From assembly GCF_008329965.1 (NCBI RefSeq), contig NZ_CP036150.1, positions 1,178,001 through 1,242,000 on the forward strand: a stretch of DNA of 64,000 nucleotides. Direction: 5' to 3'. A program made the translations under genes and the position numbers. How positions within the stretch are numbered: position 1 is the first letter of the stretch; the number at the start of each line of letters is the position of its first letter. The stretch is from Oceanispirochaeta crateris (GTDB taxonomy: Bacteria > Spirochaetota > Spirochaetia > DSM-2461). The notes beneath the pieces are model-generated. The model ran no database searches. It had not been told where the DNA came from and saw only the letters and a list, made by a program, of their open reading frames with translations. Shown piece after piece: positions 1-9,368 of the stretch.

Positions 1-1
1 G

Positions 2-3000
2 GAAAGCGGAACCTACCTCAATGCAGTCCCCAATAACCTGACCTTACAGGTCGGAGCCGGATTTGATATCATAGACAAAACAGATATAACCTGGGCAGTC
101 AATGGAGATGTGGCTTTACCCACATTTTCAGATATAAAAGTCGAAATTGGACAAAAAGTCACAATTCAGAATATTCTGAGTATCTCCACATCCTCCTCCA
201 TGATTTTGTCAGATACCATTGATGGAAATTACCAGACACTCATCCCGTCTATCGGGCTTAACTATAAATATACTTTTAAACCAAAAGAAGGTGAGAAAAC
301 AGAGAAGCAATCCAGTCAGATTGAATTTCAAACATCCGTGGCCCCCTTGTATGATGGAGTGATAGCCATAGGAGCAGGAGCGACAATTCCATTTGGAGTC
401 CGCGATACGAATCCTCCCAATATTCAGATTGAACAAGACGATTCCATTTATATATCTCCCGATCTGAATGGTGTACAGGATGAACTTAATTTTCCCTATT
501 CTGTCGAAGATGAACGCTACATCATGGCTTACACATTCTCAATCTACGATGAGGATGGTGTTCTTGTAAAAGAATTCAAAAATAAGGATGAAAGGCCAGA
601 AAACGAAAGTTTCAAAAATATATTTGAACGAATGTTTGCAGCCAAGACAGGAACAACTCTGCCGGAAACATTCCGATGGGATGGTGTTATGGATTCCGGC
701 GAACGAGCCCCCGATGGAACATATAGTTTTAAAATGGCCTTTCGTGATGATAACGACAACCTGTCAGAAACAGAAGCAAGAATGGTAGTTATCGATACGG
801 TCCCACCAGCAATCAGTCTGGAAAAACCCGAAGGTCCTGACCTGATTTTTTCACCCGATGGCGATGGTAACAAGGATCAGCTGCAAATCAGGCAAAAAGG
901 ATCCGAAGAAAAGCTCTGGAATGGAACGATACGGAACCTAAGTGGTGATGCAGTCAAAAACATTGTATTTGAAAATGACTCACCCCAATCCTTTTATTGG
1001 GACGGAACAGATAATCAGGGAGCCATTGTCCCCGATGGTATTTACAGTTATGAGATTCAGTCCACCGACCTTTCCGGAAATCATAGCACTGAAAGACTGG
1101 AAAATATCCTTGTAAATACGGAGCAGCCCCCGGTAAGCCTGACAATTGATAATGCCTGGCTCAGTCCCGGAAATTCAGAAGGAATCAATCTTATAAAATT
1201 CGGACCAGTGATCCCCGTTACCTCGGGTATTACTGAATGGGAACTTCAGATACAGGATCTTCAAGGCAAGACTTACTGGAGCTATAATAACAGAAGAGAG
1301 GGGATTCTTGAGGTCCCCAAAACGATTAACTACACAGGAAATGCCGGTGTTAACGGCACATTGGCTGAAGGTAAGTACAGGGGATATTTAACCATACAAT
1401 ATCAAAATGGATATCGACCAGAAGCCTGGTCACCAGGGTTTACTGTGGATAAAACGGCACCTGTAGGAAAAGTATCAGGAGACAGCATTCTCTCTCCTGA
1501 TGGAGATGGCTTCAAAGATACTCTCACACTCTCTCTGGATACAACAGAAGAGGACTACTGGGAAGGATTTATCCGCGACAGCAATAATTCAACGATCAAA
1601 TCATGGTTTTGGAGAGGAAAGGCTGATCCAATGATTGTTTGGGACGGCAGGGATCAGGAAGGACGACCGGTTCCCGATGGTAAATATAGTTTCTATATGG
1701 AAGCCTTTGATAAAGCCGGCAATAGAGGGATCTCCTCCAGGCATGGATTCACACTGGATACCACAGAGATGTCTCTTCAGCTGACAGTCAGCGATGATGC
1801 CTTCTCTCCTGACAGCAATGGCGTAAAAGATGAGGTCTCTTTCTACAGCGTTGTGGATAACCCCGAGACAATTGAATCCTGGGAATTGAAAATTCTTTCA
1901 GAAAAAGATGGCAGGGCGGTAAAAACCTGGCAGGGAACTGGAGAGATTCTCTCTTCCTATACTTGGAAAGGGGAAGGGGAAAATGGAGCCAAGGTTCCCG
2001 ATGGATTATATACAGCCGAAATGACAGCTGTATACCAAAAAGGTGACAGACCGACCGCCAGAACAACTGTCTTTGAAAAAGACACGGTTCCTCCCGTACT
2101 CAAAGCACAGACTGATAGAACCCTCTTTTCTCCTGATGGTGATGGTTTAGGAGATACAATTATGATTAGACAGTCATCGTCTCCCGAGGCCGTGATCTCT
2201 GCGGTTATGACCGATGATGCCGGAAATACCAAACGAACATGGTTTTGGAAAAATGCGCTTGAAAACTTGACCTGGGATGGTACAGATGAGAATGGCAACA
2301 AAGTGGCAGACGGCATGTATCATTATGAATTGGTGGCCACTGATGCAGCTGGAAACAGAAGTGAAACAAGTCTTCACAATATCGAGGTGGATACGGTTGT
2401 AACATCTGTTTATTTAACAGCTAAAAATTCCTTATTCTCACCCCTCTCCGAAGAATTCAATTCACAGATTTTCACCGTTCATGTAACAAACAACAAAGGG
2501 ATTGAAAACTGGACACTCAGAATAAAAGATTCTGCTAACGCTGTAGTCAAATCTATTCAGGGTACAACCACGATTCCGTCACAGCTCTCATGGGATGGCC
2601 GCAGCGATAATGGAACTCTCCAGGAAGGAACATTCACAGGGGAACTGGAAGTCATATACCGGAAAGGAAACAGACCAGTAGCCCTCAGCCGTGAGTTTAT
2701 AGTTGACAATAGTGCCCCCCTGATCTCCCTAAACCTCTCTCCCGTACCATTTTCTCCTGATGATGATAATGTCGAAGACGAATTAAAAATGGGGTTGAGT
2801 GTCCGGGACTTGTCTCCTATAAGAGACTGGAATATGACCATTAGAGATCCGAAGGGAAAAGAATTTATTACTTTCGGAGGAAAGGGACGTCCTTCTGAAA
2901 GGATCATCTGGGATGGCCGATCCCGCCAGGGAGAACTGGTCCAGTCTGCAGAAGATTATCCTTATGAAATAAGAGTAACCGACTTCCTTGGCCACTCCAC

Positions 3001-3442
3001 AACAGAGAAAGGTCTGATTCCTGTAGATATCCTGGTCATAAGAGATGGCGATAGACTCAAAGTCAGAATCTCCAATATTACATTTCAACCCTATAAGGCA
3101 CTCCTGGTGTCAACCGGAGAGCAGGGAGATAAAAACCAGGATATCCTGAAACGACTTTCAGAAGTTTTGAAAAAATACGGTTCCTACAGTATTGTTATTG
3201 AAGGACACGCTGTGAGTGAGTATTATGACAATCCCGCCCGGGCTGCCAGAGAAGAAAAAGAAGAGCTGCAGCCACTGTCTCTGACACGTGCAGCGACGGT
3301 GAAAGAATACCTGAGAACACTGGGCATACAGGAATCTAGAATGGATGTTATTGGTAAGGGTGGAACAGAACCTGTTGTGCCTCACAGTGACCTGGAGAAC
3401 AGATGGAAAAACAGGAGAGTCGAATTCATCCTGATAAAATGA
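2..3442 (+). CDS. Large surface protein with tandem FlgD/Ig-like repeats and C-terminal OmpA-like domain (5' end outside window)
   Basis: The frame is open from the left edge, so the gene starts upstream; the GTG at 110 is internal. The first ~130 codons read like the last strands of a beta-barrel and end in IPFGVRDTNPPNI. About eight modules of ~105 residues follow. Each opens with a FSPDGDG-like motif, near 451, 847, 1162, 1492, 1801, 2128, 2437 and 2750, and most contain WDG and DGxYxY motifs as in FlgD/gliding-type Ig folds. The last ~125 codons (from about 3062) form an OmpA-like peptidoglycan-binding domain, with IEGHA and a final NRRVEFILIK. Family knowledge suggests an outer-membrane anchor with an extended periplasmic or surface rod; which side the repeats face is not visible. 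The stop overlaps the rlmKL start. Confidence 0.85.
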   Translation, partial: ESGTYLNAVPNNLTLQVGAGFDIIDKTDITWAVNGDVALPTFSDIKVEIGQKVTIQNILSISTSSSMILSDTIDGNYQTLIPSIGLNYKYTFKPKEGEKTEKQSSQIEFQTSVAPLYDGVIAIGAGATIPFGVRDTNPPNIQIEQDDSIYISPDLNGVQDELNFPYSVEDERYIMAYTFSIYDEDGVLVKEFKNKDERPENESFKNIFERMFAAKTGTTLPETFRWDGVMDSGERAPDGTYSFKMAFRDDNDNLSETEARMVVIDTVPPAISLEKPEGPDLIFSPDGDGNKDQLQIRQKGSEEKLWNGTIRNLSGDAVKNIVFENDSPQSFYWDGTDNQGAIVPDGIYSYEIQSTDLSGNHSTERLENILVNTEQPPVSLTIDNAWLSPGNSEGINLIKFGPVIPVTSGITEWELQIQDLQGKTYWSYNNRREGILEVPKTINYTGNAGVNGTLAEGKYRGYLTIQYQNGYRPEAWSPGFTVDKTAPVGKVSGDSILSPDGDGFKDTLTLSLDTTEEDYWEGFIRDSNNSTIKSWFWRGKADPMIVWDGRDQEGRPVPDGKYSFYMEAFDKAGNRGISSRHGFTLDTTEMSLQLTVSDDAFSPDSNGVKDEVSFYSVVDNPETIESWELKILSEKDGRAVKTWQGTGEILSSYTWKGEGENGAKVPDGLYTAEMTAVYQKGDRPTARTTVFEKDTVPPVLKAQTDRTLFSPDGDGLGDTIMIRQSSSPEAVISAVMTDDAGNTKRTWFWKNALENLTWDGTDENGNKVADGMYHYELVATDAAGNRSETSLHNIEVDTVVTSVYLTAKNSLFSPLSEEFNSQIFTVHVTNNKGIENWTLRIKDSANAVVKSIQGTTTIPSQLSWDGRSDNGTLQEGTFTGELEVIYRKGNRPVALSREFIVDNSAPLISLNLSPVPFSPDDDNVEDELKMGLSVRDLSPIRDWNMTIRDPKGKEFITFGGKGRPSERIIWDGRSRQGELVQSAEDYPYEIRVTDFLGHSTTEKGLIPVDILVIRDGDRLKVRISNITFQPYKALLVSTGEQGDKNQDILKRLSEVLKKYGSYSIVIEGHAVSEYYDNPARAAREEKEELQPLSLTRAATVKEYLRTLGIQESRMDVIGKGGTEPVVPHSDLENRWKNRRVEFILIK

Positions 3443-5610
3443 CCTTATACAGCCTTTTTGCGGCCTGCCCCTTGTACCTTGAAGATCTTCTTGAGGAAGA
3501 AGTTCTCCACTGGGGCGGGAAAATTCAAAAAAGAACCACAGGAGGGCTGTCCTTTACAGCGACTCTGGAAACAATATACAGATTCTGTATTCATACGAGA
3601 GTGGCAGGACACCTTCTGCTGCAGCTCAGTGAGTTTGATTTAACAGAGGACCTTGAATCTGTCCGTAAAGAGGCTCTGCATTTTCCCTGGGATACAATCA
3701 TGCTCCCAGAGGCGACTTTTTCCTGCAGAGCCTCAGCCAAGGGGCGTGGAAATATAAACCAGCAGCTTGCTTCTTTAAAACTCAAAGATGGTATTGCAGA
3801 TTACTGGCGGGAAAAAACCGGAAGCCGGCCTGATGTGGATAGACAGAATCCGGATATAAAGGTTCAAGTCCATATTCAGGACTCTCAGAAGGGACAAATG
3901 TACCTGGATTTATCCGGAGAAACACTTTCCAATAGAGGATATAGAATCAAGGCTTCCTCGGCGGCCTTAAGGGAAAACACTGCCGCAGGTTTACTCCTTC
4001 GATCCGGCTGGAAAAAGATCTCTCAAGAAAAGTGTGTATTTTTGGATCCCATGTGCGGTAGCGGAACTCTTCTGGTAGAAGCCGCCATCATCGCAGGAGA
4101 TCTTCCTGCCAATCTGTATAGAAGCCATTATGGATTTATGAACTGGAAATCTCACAACCAGGATCTCTGGGAGGAAATTACAGATCAGGCAGAACAAGAA
4201 TGGAAGAAAGGGATTGAAACACTCCCAAGAATAACCGGTTATGACAATGATAAGAATGCGATTGCATCGGCCATAGACAATATAAAAAGAGCTGGTCTTG
4301 ATAAGTATATACATGTGGAAAAAAGAGCTCTGGAAGACTTAGCCCTCACGGAAGCTCAGATGGCGGCTCCGGGCGGTTTGGTTGTAACAAATCCCCCTTA
4401 TGGTGTGAGAATAGGCGAAAAGAATGCCCTGTATTCTCTGTATCGAAGCCTGGGAGACCAAACACGGAGCCCTCAGTTCAAGGGTTGGAATATGTCCGTG
4501 ATTTCAAATGATATATCTCTTTTGGGGGCCATAGGATTACGCCAAAGCCGTGAAAACAAGATCATGAATGGCGCACTGTCATGCGCGATTTACCATTATG
4601 AATTGTTTGGGAGTGAACAAAAGAAAAAGGGTCCTGAAAAAGTTCAGCTAGAAAATGAGCTACACATAAGTGAAGAAGGAACACAATTCCTCAACCGACT
4701 GATTAAGCGGAAAAAGCACCTGGGAAAATGGCTTAAAAGAGAGAATGTAAGCTGCTATAGGCTTTACGATGCAGACTTGCCCAATTTCAATTTTGCCATA
4801 GATGTCTATGAAAACAAATGGATACACATACAGGAATATAAACCACCCGTTTTTATAGATATGGACAAAGCCGAAATACGAACGAAAGAAGCCATAAAGA
4901 TTCTTAAGGATCTATTCTCACTACAGCATAATCAGATTTTCCTGAAGCAAAGGCGCAGACAAAGGGGCCAGGACCAATATAGACCTCTGGGATCACAGGG
5001 AGAACGCTATCTCATTCAAGAATGGGGTCAGAGGATTTGGGTGAATTTTACGGACTACCTAGATACAGGACTCTTCCTTGATCATAGAAACATTCGCAAA
5101 TATCTTTTGGAGAATAGCAAGGGAAAGTCAGTATTGAATCTTTTTTCCTATACCTGTACCGCCAGCCTAATGGCAGCTTCCGGCGGTGCATCTAAAGTTG
5201 TTTCTGTAGACAGTTCTAAGACTTATTTAGCCTGGGGAAGAGATAACTTTAGTTTGAACAAGATTTCTGATACACATCACAGCTTTGAACAATCAGACAG
5301 TTTCGATTGGTTAAGAGCCTCTAAGGATTATTTTGATGTGATCTTTCTTGATCCGCCAACATTTTCTAACTCAAAATCAAGAGCGTCTGTATTTGATATT
5401 CAAAATGATCACGCGGCCCTTATTCATCTGTCCATGAAAAGGCTGAAAAAAGATGGATTGCTAATATTCTCCAATAATTTCAAACAGTTTGAACTGAAAG
5501 AAGAACTCTTAGCGGAATACAATATTTCAGAAGAAACAAAATGGACCGTTTCGGAGGATTTTTTAAAAAAGAAATCGGGACACCGCTGCTGGTTCATCCG
5601 GATTAAATAA
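3439..5610 (+). CDS. rlmL: 23S rRNA (guanine) methyltransferase RlmKL, bifunctional
   Basis: This 723-residue protein matches the fused RlmL/RlmK enzyme, which makes m2G2445 and m7G2069 in E. coli 23S rRNA. A THUMP RNA-binding region lies in the first ~160 residues. The first Rossmann methyltransferase has FLDPMCGSGTLL near residue 200 and the catalytic NPPYG near 317. The second has NLFSYTCTAS near 565 and FLDPPTFSNS near 635. The length is close to the usual ~700. I start it at the ATG at 3439, which overlaps the upstream TGA (ATGA) and gives the typical N-terminus MTLYSLFAACP; an in-frame ATG at 3403 would add 12 residues inside the upstream gene. Translational coupling to the upstream gene is likely. 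Confidence 0.93.
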   Translation: MTLYSLFAACPLYLEDLLEEEVLHWGGKIQKRTTGGLSFTATLETIYRFCIHTRVAGHLLLQLSEFDLTEDLESVRKEALHFPWDTIMLPEATFSCRASAKGRGNINQQLASLKLKDGIADYWREKTGSRPDVDRQNPDIKVQVHIQDSQKGQMYLDLSGETLSNRGYRIKASSAALRENTAAGLLLRSGWKKISQEKCVFLDPMCGSGTLLVEAAIIAGDLPANLYRSHYGFMNWKSHNQDLWEEITDQAEQEWKKGIETLPRITGYDNDKNAIASAIDNIKRAGLDKYIHVEKRALEDLALTEAQMAAPGGLVVTNPPYGVRIGEKNALYSLYRSLGDQTRSPQFKGWNMSVISNDISLLGAIGLRQSRENKIMNGALSCAIYHYELFGSEQKKKGPEKVQLENELHISEEGTQFLNRLIKRKKHLGKWLKRENVSCYRLYDADLPNFNFAIDVYENKWIHIQEYKPPVFIDMDKAEIRTKEAIKILKDLFSLQHNQIFLKQRRRQRGQDQYRPLGSQGERYLIQEWGQRIWVNFTDYLDTGLFLDHRNIRKYLLENSKGKSVLNLFSYTCTASLMAASGGASKVVSVDSSKTYLAWGRDNFSLNKISDTHHSFEQSDSFDWLRASKDYFDVIFLDPPTFSNSKSRASVFDIQNDHAALIHLSMKRLKKDGLLIFSNNFKQFELKEELLAEYNISEETKWTVSEDFLKKKSGHRCWFIRIK

Positions 5611-5620
5611 TCGAATAGAA

Positions 5621-5649
5621 TTGAATATCTGAATGTCTGCGTATATTAT
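5621..5649 (+). promoter_or_regulatory. Candidate sigma-70 promoter for the small membrane peptide
   Basis: TTGAAT (5621-5626), a 17-base spacer, then TATTAT (5644-5649). The -10 box ends six bases before the ATG at 5656, so the predicted transcript starts at or next to the start codon. Confidence 0.5.
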
Positions 5650-5655
5650 GTAGTT

Positions 5656-5790
5656 ATGTTCTGGAAAAGAATACTATCAGCAGTCATGCTGGCATTGGGC
5701 ATGGCACTCATATTTCGCAGTCTCCTCAATCTAATACCCGTATTAAGAAATAGAAAAAAAGATAAAAAGGCAGAGTCCGGGGATGAATGA
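5656..5790 (+). CDS. Small single-span membrane protein (44 aa)
   Basis: This is a short gene of 44 codons. Residues ~5-30 form a hydrophobic helix (ILSAVMLALGMALIF), followed by a strongly basic tail RNRKKDKK. It fills the gap between rlmKL and the 588-residue protein and overlaps the latter's start by eight bases (ATGAATGA), which argues that it is translated. No ribosome binding site is visible. A promoter with its -10 box six bases before the ATG fits a leaderless mRNA. I do not recognise a family. It could anchor or regulate the downstream soluble protein, but that is inference from position only. Confidence 0.6.
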   Translation: MFWKRILSAVMLALGMALIFRSLLNLIPVLRNRKKDKKAESGDE

Positions 5791-7549
5791 AGAGAGTATA
5801 AAAGACGAATCCTCCCAGCTTCCTGCTGTTTTTCAGATGGATTTACAGAAGCGAGAAGAATTTTTGTCTCAAGTGGGTAGTTTTACCCAGGAACAAAGAA
5901 GAATATTTCACAGAATATGCGATTTTTTTAATCCTTCTCTAGATTATAATCGCTTTGTCCTTCACGCAGGTAAAGATATACTTTTTGCAAATAATCAGAT
6001 TGAGATTCTGATGAAAAAGATTAAGAACGCCCACTATGGACTCTTAAAATTCAGAGTTGTAGAGGGTGAGCTTAAACCCGACAAAATTATTATATCCAAT
6101 AGGGATTCCAAAGAGTATTACAGTAATCTCGTAGAAGATGAAATCCAGAGGTTACTCATAGATGAATCCTTGTCTTTTTTAACACTCTCAGATCTTGAAA
6201 ATCAGAATCAGAGAGTTCCCTTTGATTTGTTGGAAACAATACATCCGGAATCTCTAAGCCCGCAGTTCATTAATGATGAAAAGGGGAAGTCCTCCATTTA
6301 CACGATTCCATTAAAAACAAACGGCGCCCTTCTGGCGACATCGGAATCGCTTGAATACCTGATCATACTCAGCCGGAATAGAATCAGATCCTATCTGAAT
6401 AATACCTCTTTTATTTCAATAATTTCCCGCTATATGGATACAAAAATCAGTGAAATTCAGAAACTTCAAAATACAACTGATAGTAAGTTCTGGTTCAATC
6501 TTTCACTCAAGATTCTGCAGAATAAAGAGGATTTGAAGTTAAGACTAAAACACCTTGAAGAAACTCTTTTCCAGTCCAGTGAATTGATTCATCACTTTTT
6601 AAAGAATGCCGGAAAAGAAGAAGAACAAAAAAGGGAAGATAATGCAGCTAAGGAAGCCGCATTAGATGAAGTTTGTATGGAAATCCTTAAAAAAGAGGAC
6701 TTTCTTGTCACTGATGAGGAATTAAAAAAGTTACTAGATCCTTACACCAAAAGATGGGCTAACTTTAAAGAATATTTTTATGAATCTGCTGTAAAAGTAA
6801 ATAATAAGATCGGATTACCCCTGATATTGAGTGTTCAAAACAAATATATACACAGAGATCATGTGTATCCCTATTTTCGATCTGAACTATCAATGCAGTC
6901 AAAAGAATTAAAATTCCATTACATACAGCTTATGGAACGAATGCTGAGGACAGGAAACAAAGATAGAATTACCGTGTTTTATACAAGAGATACATTTAAA
7001 GAAGATGTGTTGGAGATGATCAAGAAAGACACACCTGTTCTGGCCGAGTTCTTGAGCAAACCAAGAATAGTCTCTGAAGGGATTGTTCATTATTTTAAGA
7101 ATTTAAAGCGGGTAAGGGATGTTAATAAAATCAAGGATTTTATGAATAATTTCTTTGATAAGGGTGTCATACGATTTAAAGATGCGGACTACCTTCTCAA
7201 TTTATATCTCCTAGAAATCTTTGAAGAGGCCTATAAGTTTTTATCCTGGTGGAAAAAACTTGTCCTAAGGCTATCTGGAAGGAAAGATAGTTTTAAGAAC
7301 CAGTTTTCGGGTCTATCTGAAAAAGAGGATAACTTTCAAATCCCCTCAGCATACAGGAAAGAAGCAAAAGAACCCTCCAGATTGGGTTCTAGATATACAA
7401 GTAACGGTAAAAATAGAAAAAAGGATAGTGCTCAAAATCATTCCTCATCAAAACGGAAAAGACAGGAATCATCACAAAAGTTATACAGCGTCAAACAACG
7501 TGAAAAGGCATGGCTTGAATTTGAAGACGCCTTCCATAGAAAAAAATAG
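5783..7549 (+). CDS. Uncharacterised 588-residue protein, probably cytoplasmic
   Basis: I do not recognise this protein. It has no signal peptide or membrane segment. The sequence is rich in Lys, Glu and Phe and is mostly helical, with a short coiled-coil stretch near residues 225-300. The last ~80 residues are a basic low-complexity tail (for example KRKRQESSQKLYSVKQRE), which could bind nucleic acid or acidic partners. It overlaps the small membrane protein by eight bases and precedes the chemotaxis operon by about 45 bases. No catalytic motif stands out. It may be a spirochaete-specific protein; its link to the flanking chemotaxis genes is unproven. Confidence 0.75.
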   Translation: MNEESIKDESSQLPAVFQMDLQKREEFLSQVGSFTQEQRRIFHRICDFFNPSLDYNRFVLHAGKDILFANNQIEILMKKIKNAHYGLLKFRVVEGELKPDKIIISNRDSKEYYSNLVEDEIQRLLIDESLSFLTLSDLENQNQRVPFDLLETIHPESLSPQFINDEKGKSSIYTIPLKTNGALLATSESLEYLIILSRNRIRSYLNNTSFISIISRYMDTKISEIQKLQNTTDSKFWFNLSLKILQNKEDLKLRLKHLEETLFQSSELIHHFLKNAGKEEEQKREDNAAKEAALDEVCMEILKKEDFLVTDEELKKLLDPYTKRWANFKEYFYESAVKVNNKIGLPLILSVQNKYIHRDHVYPYFRSELSMQSKELKFHYIQLMERMLRTGNKDRITVFYTRDTFKEDVLEMIKKDTPVLAEFLSKPRIVSEGIVHYFKNLKRVRDVNKIKDFMNNFFDKGVIRFKDADYLLNLYLLEIFEEAYKFLSWWKKLVLRLSGRKDSFKNQFSGLSEKEDNFQIPSAYRKEAKEPSRLGSRYTSNGKNRKKDSAQNHSSSKRKRQESSQKLYSVKQREKAWLEFEDAFHRKK

Positions 7550-7560
7550 TCGTAAACGCT

Positions 7561-7589
7561 TAATTCAGAGTCAATCTTTGTTCTATAAT
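7561..7589 (+). promoter_or_regulatory. Candidate promoter of the chemotaxis operon
   Basis: A perfect TATAAT at 7584-7589 ends six bases before the ATG at 7596. The -35 region is weak (TAATTC at 7561-7566, spacer 17). There is no Shine-Dalgarno sequence before the ATG, consistent with a leaderless transcript. Confidence 0.45.
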
Positions 7590-7595
7590 TAAATT

Positions 7596-7955
7596 ATGAG
7601 CGACTTTGAAATTTTTAAAATGACGAATCTTTTGCATTATACCGATGATGACAGAGAATTGGCCTCTGAGATGATCAGAATGGCCCTTCAGGATATGCCC
7701 GAATTTTTAAAAAAGACAGAAGACTGCCTGGTTCACCAGAAGATGGAAGAAGCAGGGCAATTCCTCCACAAAATAAAGGGAATATCCGGGGTCATTGGAG
7801 CAGAAAAGGTTCATGTTATGAGCTGTGAGTGTGAATTATCTGTAAAAACAAACTCAAATGATCTAAATGTTTTAAACTTGGTAAGAAATCTTGGATTGGC
7901 AATAGACCAGTTCTGTGAAGAAAATGATGTCCAAATTCTAGCCGGTACGCAATGA
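7596..7955 (+). CDS. Hpt-domain phosphotransfer protein
   Basis: This 119-residue protein is a single histidine phosphotransfer domain. The motif LHKIKGISGVIGA contains the phospho-accepting His58 in the usual HxxKGxSxxxGA setting. Stand-alone Hpt proteins relay phosphate between histidine kinases and response regulators. It is the first gene of the chemotaxis operon and its stop overlaps the cheD start (ATGA). Its partner could be CheA, the CheY encoded nearby or a kinase elsewhere. The ATG has no ribosome binding site and lies directly behind a TATAAT box. Confidence 0.85.
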   Translation: MSDFEIFKMTNLLHYTDDDRELASEMIRMALQDMPEFLKKTEDCLVHQKMEEAGQFLHKIKGISGVIGAEKVHVMSCECELSVKTNSNDLNVLNLVRNLGLAIDQFCEENDVQILAGTQ

Positions 7956-8542
7956 TTGAATACAGGAATCATAAATTCAATCGTCAGGAAATCATCCTGC
8001 ATCCCGGAGACTATTTTTGCTCCCAGGAGAATATAGTCATATCCACCATATTGGGTTCATGCATTTCTGTAGCTCTTATAGACAAGATGAATGGAAGGGG
8101 TGGAATGAATCATTTTCTTCTACCCAATCTCTCAATAAACAATCCTGAAAACATTCTCAAAAATAAAAGCTCACGATATGGTGTTTTTGCCATGGAATTA
8201 TTAATCAATGAACTGATGAAAATGGGCTCCAATAAAAAAGCATTGATCGCCAAAGTATTTGGAGGTGGGTCTGTTTTAAATTTTGAAAATCAGGAAAGAA
8301 ATGTAGGATATATGAATATACAGTTTATTATTCAATTTCTTGCCAATGAAAAAATTCCTGTGGCAGCATCAGATCTAGGTGAATATTGTGGAAGAAAAAT
8401 CATTTTTTTCCCAGATACAGGGAAGGTTCTTGTTAAAAAACTTCAATCTAGAAAAAAAATTGACGAAATACGTAAAGAAGAGTTGGAAACAAGCAAGAGA
8501 TTAGTGAATATTCAAAAGAACCGAGAGATCGTGCTCTTTTAA
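7952..8542 (+). CDS. cheD: Chemoreceptor glutamine deamidase CheD
   Basis: CheD deamidates glutamines in methyl-accepting receptors and, in other bacteria, interacts with CheC/CheX. The family signature is clear: LHPGDYF near residue 13, then ILGSCISVAL with the nucleophilic Cys and GGMNHFLLP with the catalytic His. The internal FGGGSVL motif is also conserved. At 196 residues it is slightly longer than usual (~160-180) because of a Lys-rich C-terminal tail. The ATG overlaps the Hpt stop by four bases. A hairpin with a T-run follows it, so the distal operon may be transcribed at a different level. Confidence 0.93.
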   Translation: MIEYRNHKFNRQEIILHPGDYFCSQENIVISTILGSCISVALIDKMNGRGGMNHFLLPNLSINNPENILKNKSSRYGVFAMELLINELMKMGSNKKALIAKVFGGGSVLNFENQERNVGYMNIQFIIQFLANEKIPVAASDLGEYCGRKIIFFPDTGKVLVKKLQSRKKIDEIRKEELETSKRLVNIQKNREIVLF

Positions 8543-8620
8543 TATTCCAGGGCATAGACTCTGATGAAATTATTAAAAATCTGGTATTGATGAAAAGAAA
8601 ATGATAAACTCTGATTTATA

Positions 8621-8650
8621 TTTCCATCGGGAAATGGAAATGCTTTTTTT
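8621..8650 (+). terminator. Weak hairpin with T-run between cheD and cheY
   Basis: TTTCCAT (8621-8627) pairs with ATGGAAA (8634-8640) around the loop CGGGAA, followed by TGC and seven T. The stem is A/T-rich, so it may be a leaky terminator or attenuator within the operon. Confidence 0.45.
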
Positions 8651-8715
8651 ATCAGTAAAGCAATATGCCGAGAGACCTGACTCGCATCAAAAGAAGAAAA
8701 ACAGAGGATATGGGA

Positions 8716-9081
8716 ATGAAAAAAATTTTAATTGTGGATGATTCAAGAACTGTTCGGGAAAGCTTAAAATTCTTCCTGACCGAAGAAGGTTATGAGGTGA
8801 TTCAAGGCGCAGACGGTCAGGATGCCTTGAATGTTATCCAGGATCAGAATTGCGATCTGGTTATCACAGATGTAAACATGCCGAATATGGATGGTTTAAC
8901 ACTCATCGGCGAGCTGAGAAAAATGAAAAAATTCAAATTTACTCCCATACTGGTACTCACGACAGAGTCACAGCAGAATATTATGGAGAAAGGTAAAGCA
9001 CTGGGAGCCACAGGATGGATCGTTAAACCCTTTGATAATGAAAAGGTCATAGGAGTCATCAGGAAAGTATTGGGAGATTGA
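8716..9081 (+). CDS. cheY: Chemotaxis response regulator CheY
   Basis: This is a single receiver domain of 121 residues. The acidic pair D8/D9 (ILIVDDS), the phospho-acceptor D52 (LVITDVNMPNMDG), the switch Thr (LVLTTES) and the Lys in IVKPFD are all present. Phosphorylated CheY binds the flagellar motor switch. I place the start at ATG 8716 because AGAGG ends eight bases before it; in-frame ATGs at 8665 and 8710 are less well placed. It lies directly upstream of the STAS gene and cheA. Confidence 0.9.
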   Translation: MKKILIVDDSRTVRESLKFFLTEEGYEVIQGADGQDALNVIQDQNCDLVITDVNMPNMDGLTLIGELRKMKKFKFTPILVLTTESQQNIMEKGKALGATGWIVKPFDNEKVIGVIRKVLGD

Positions 9082-9083
9082 GA

Positions 9084-9368
9084 ATGGCAAATCGGAAAAA
9101 TGAGGTTTTGCACTTTACAGGGAATCTGAATATTTGTCAGGCTGAAGAGATGGTCGATGTATTTAAGAAATGCAGGGAAGGCAACTCGGCAGTCACAATA
9201 GATTTAAAAGATGCCGAAGATATTGATTTTGCTGTGATTCAGTTGCTTTACAGCTTTAAAAAAACATTAAATGAAGAAAAAAGAAAAGTAATAATTAAGG
9301 ATGTTTGTCCTAAAATTGAGGCAAGGATACAACTTTGCGACTTTCAAGATCTTCTAAGCGGGAGCTGA
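9084..9368 (+). CDS. STAS-domain protein in the chemotaxis operon
   Basis: This 94-residue protein has the layout of a STAS domain (anti-sigma-factor antagonist fold), with the pattern VTIDLKDAEDIDFAVIQLL. The residue usually phosphorylated (Ser/Thr after D-x-x) is replaced: the sequence reads DIDFAVIQ, so phosphorylation there is unlikely. Such proteins occur in bacterial chemotaxis clusters, where the role is poorly known. The start is ATG 9084, preceded by GGGAG at seven bases; a TTG at 9078 overlaps the cheY stop. It is followed without a gap by cheA. Confidence 0.8.
   Translation: MANRKNEVLHFTGNLNICQAEEMVDVFKKCREGNSAVTIDLKDAEDIDFAVIQLLYSFKKTLNEEKRKVIIKDVCPKIEARIQLCDFQDLLSGS

Noticed and set aside
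588-788. Short open frames in other phases within the surface protein and similar shadows (for example 2557-2907 minus)
   Set aside because: They lie wholly inside strongly coding genes, lack start signals and show no recognisable protein pattern.
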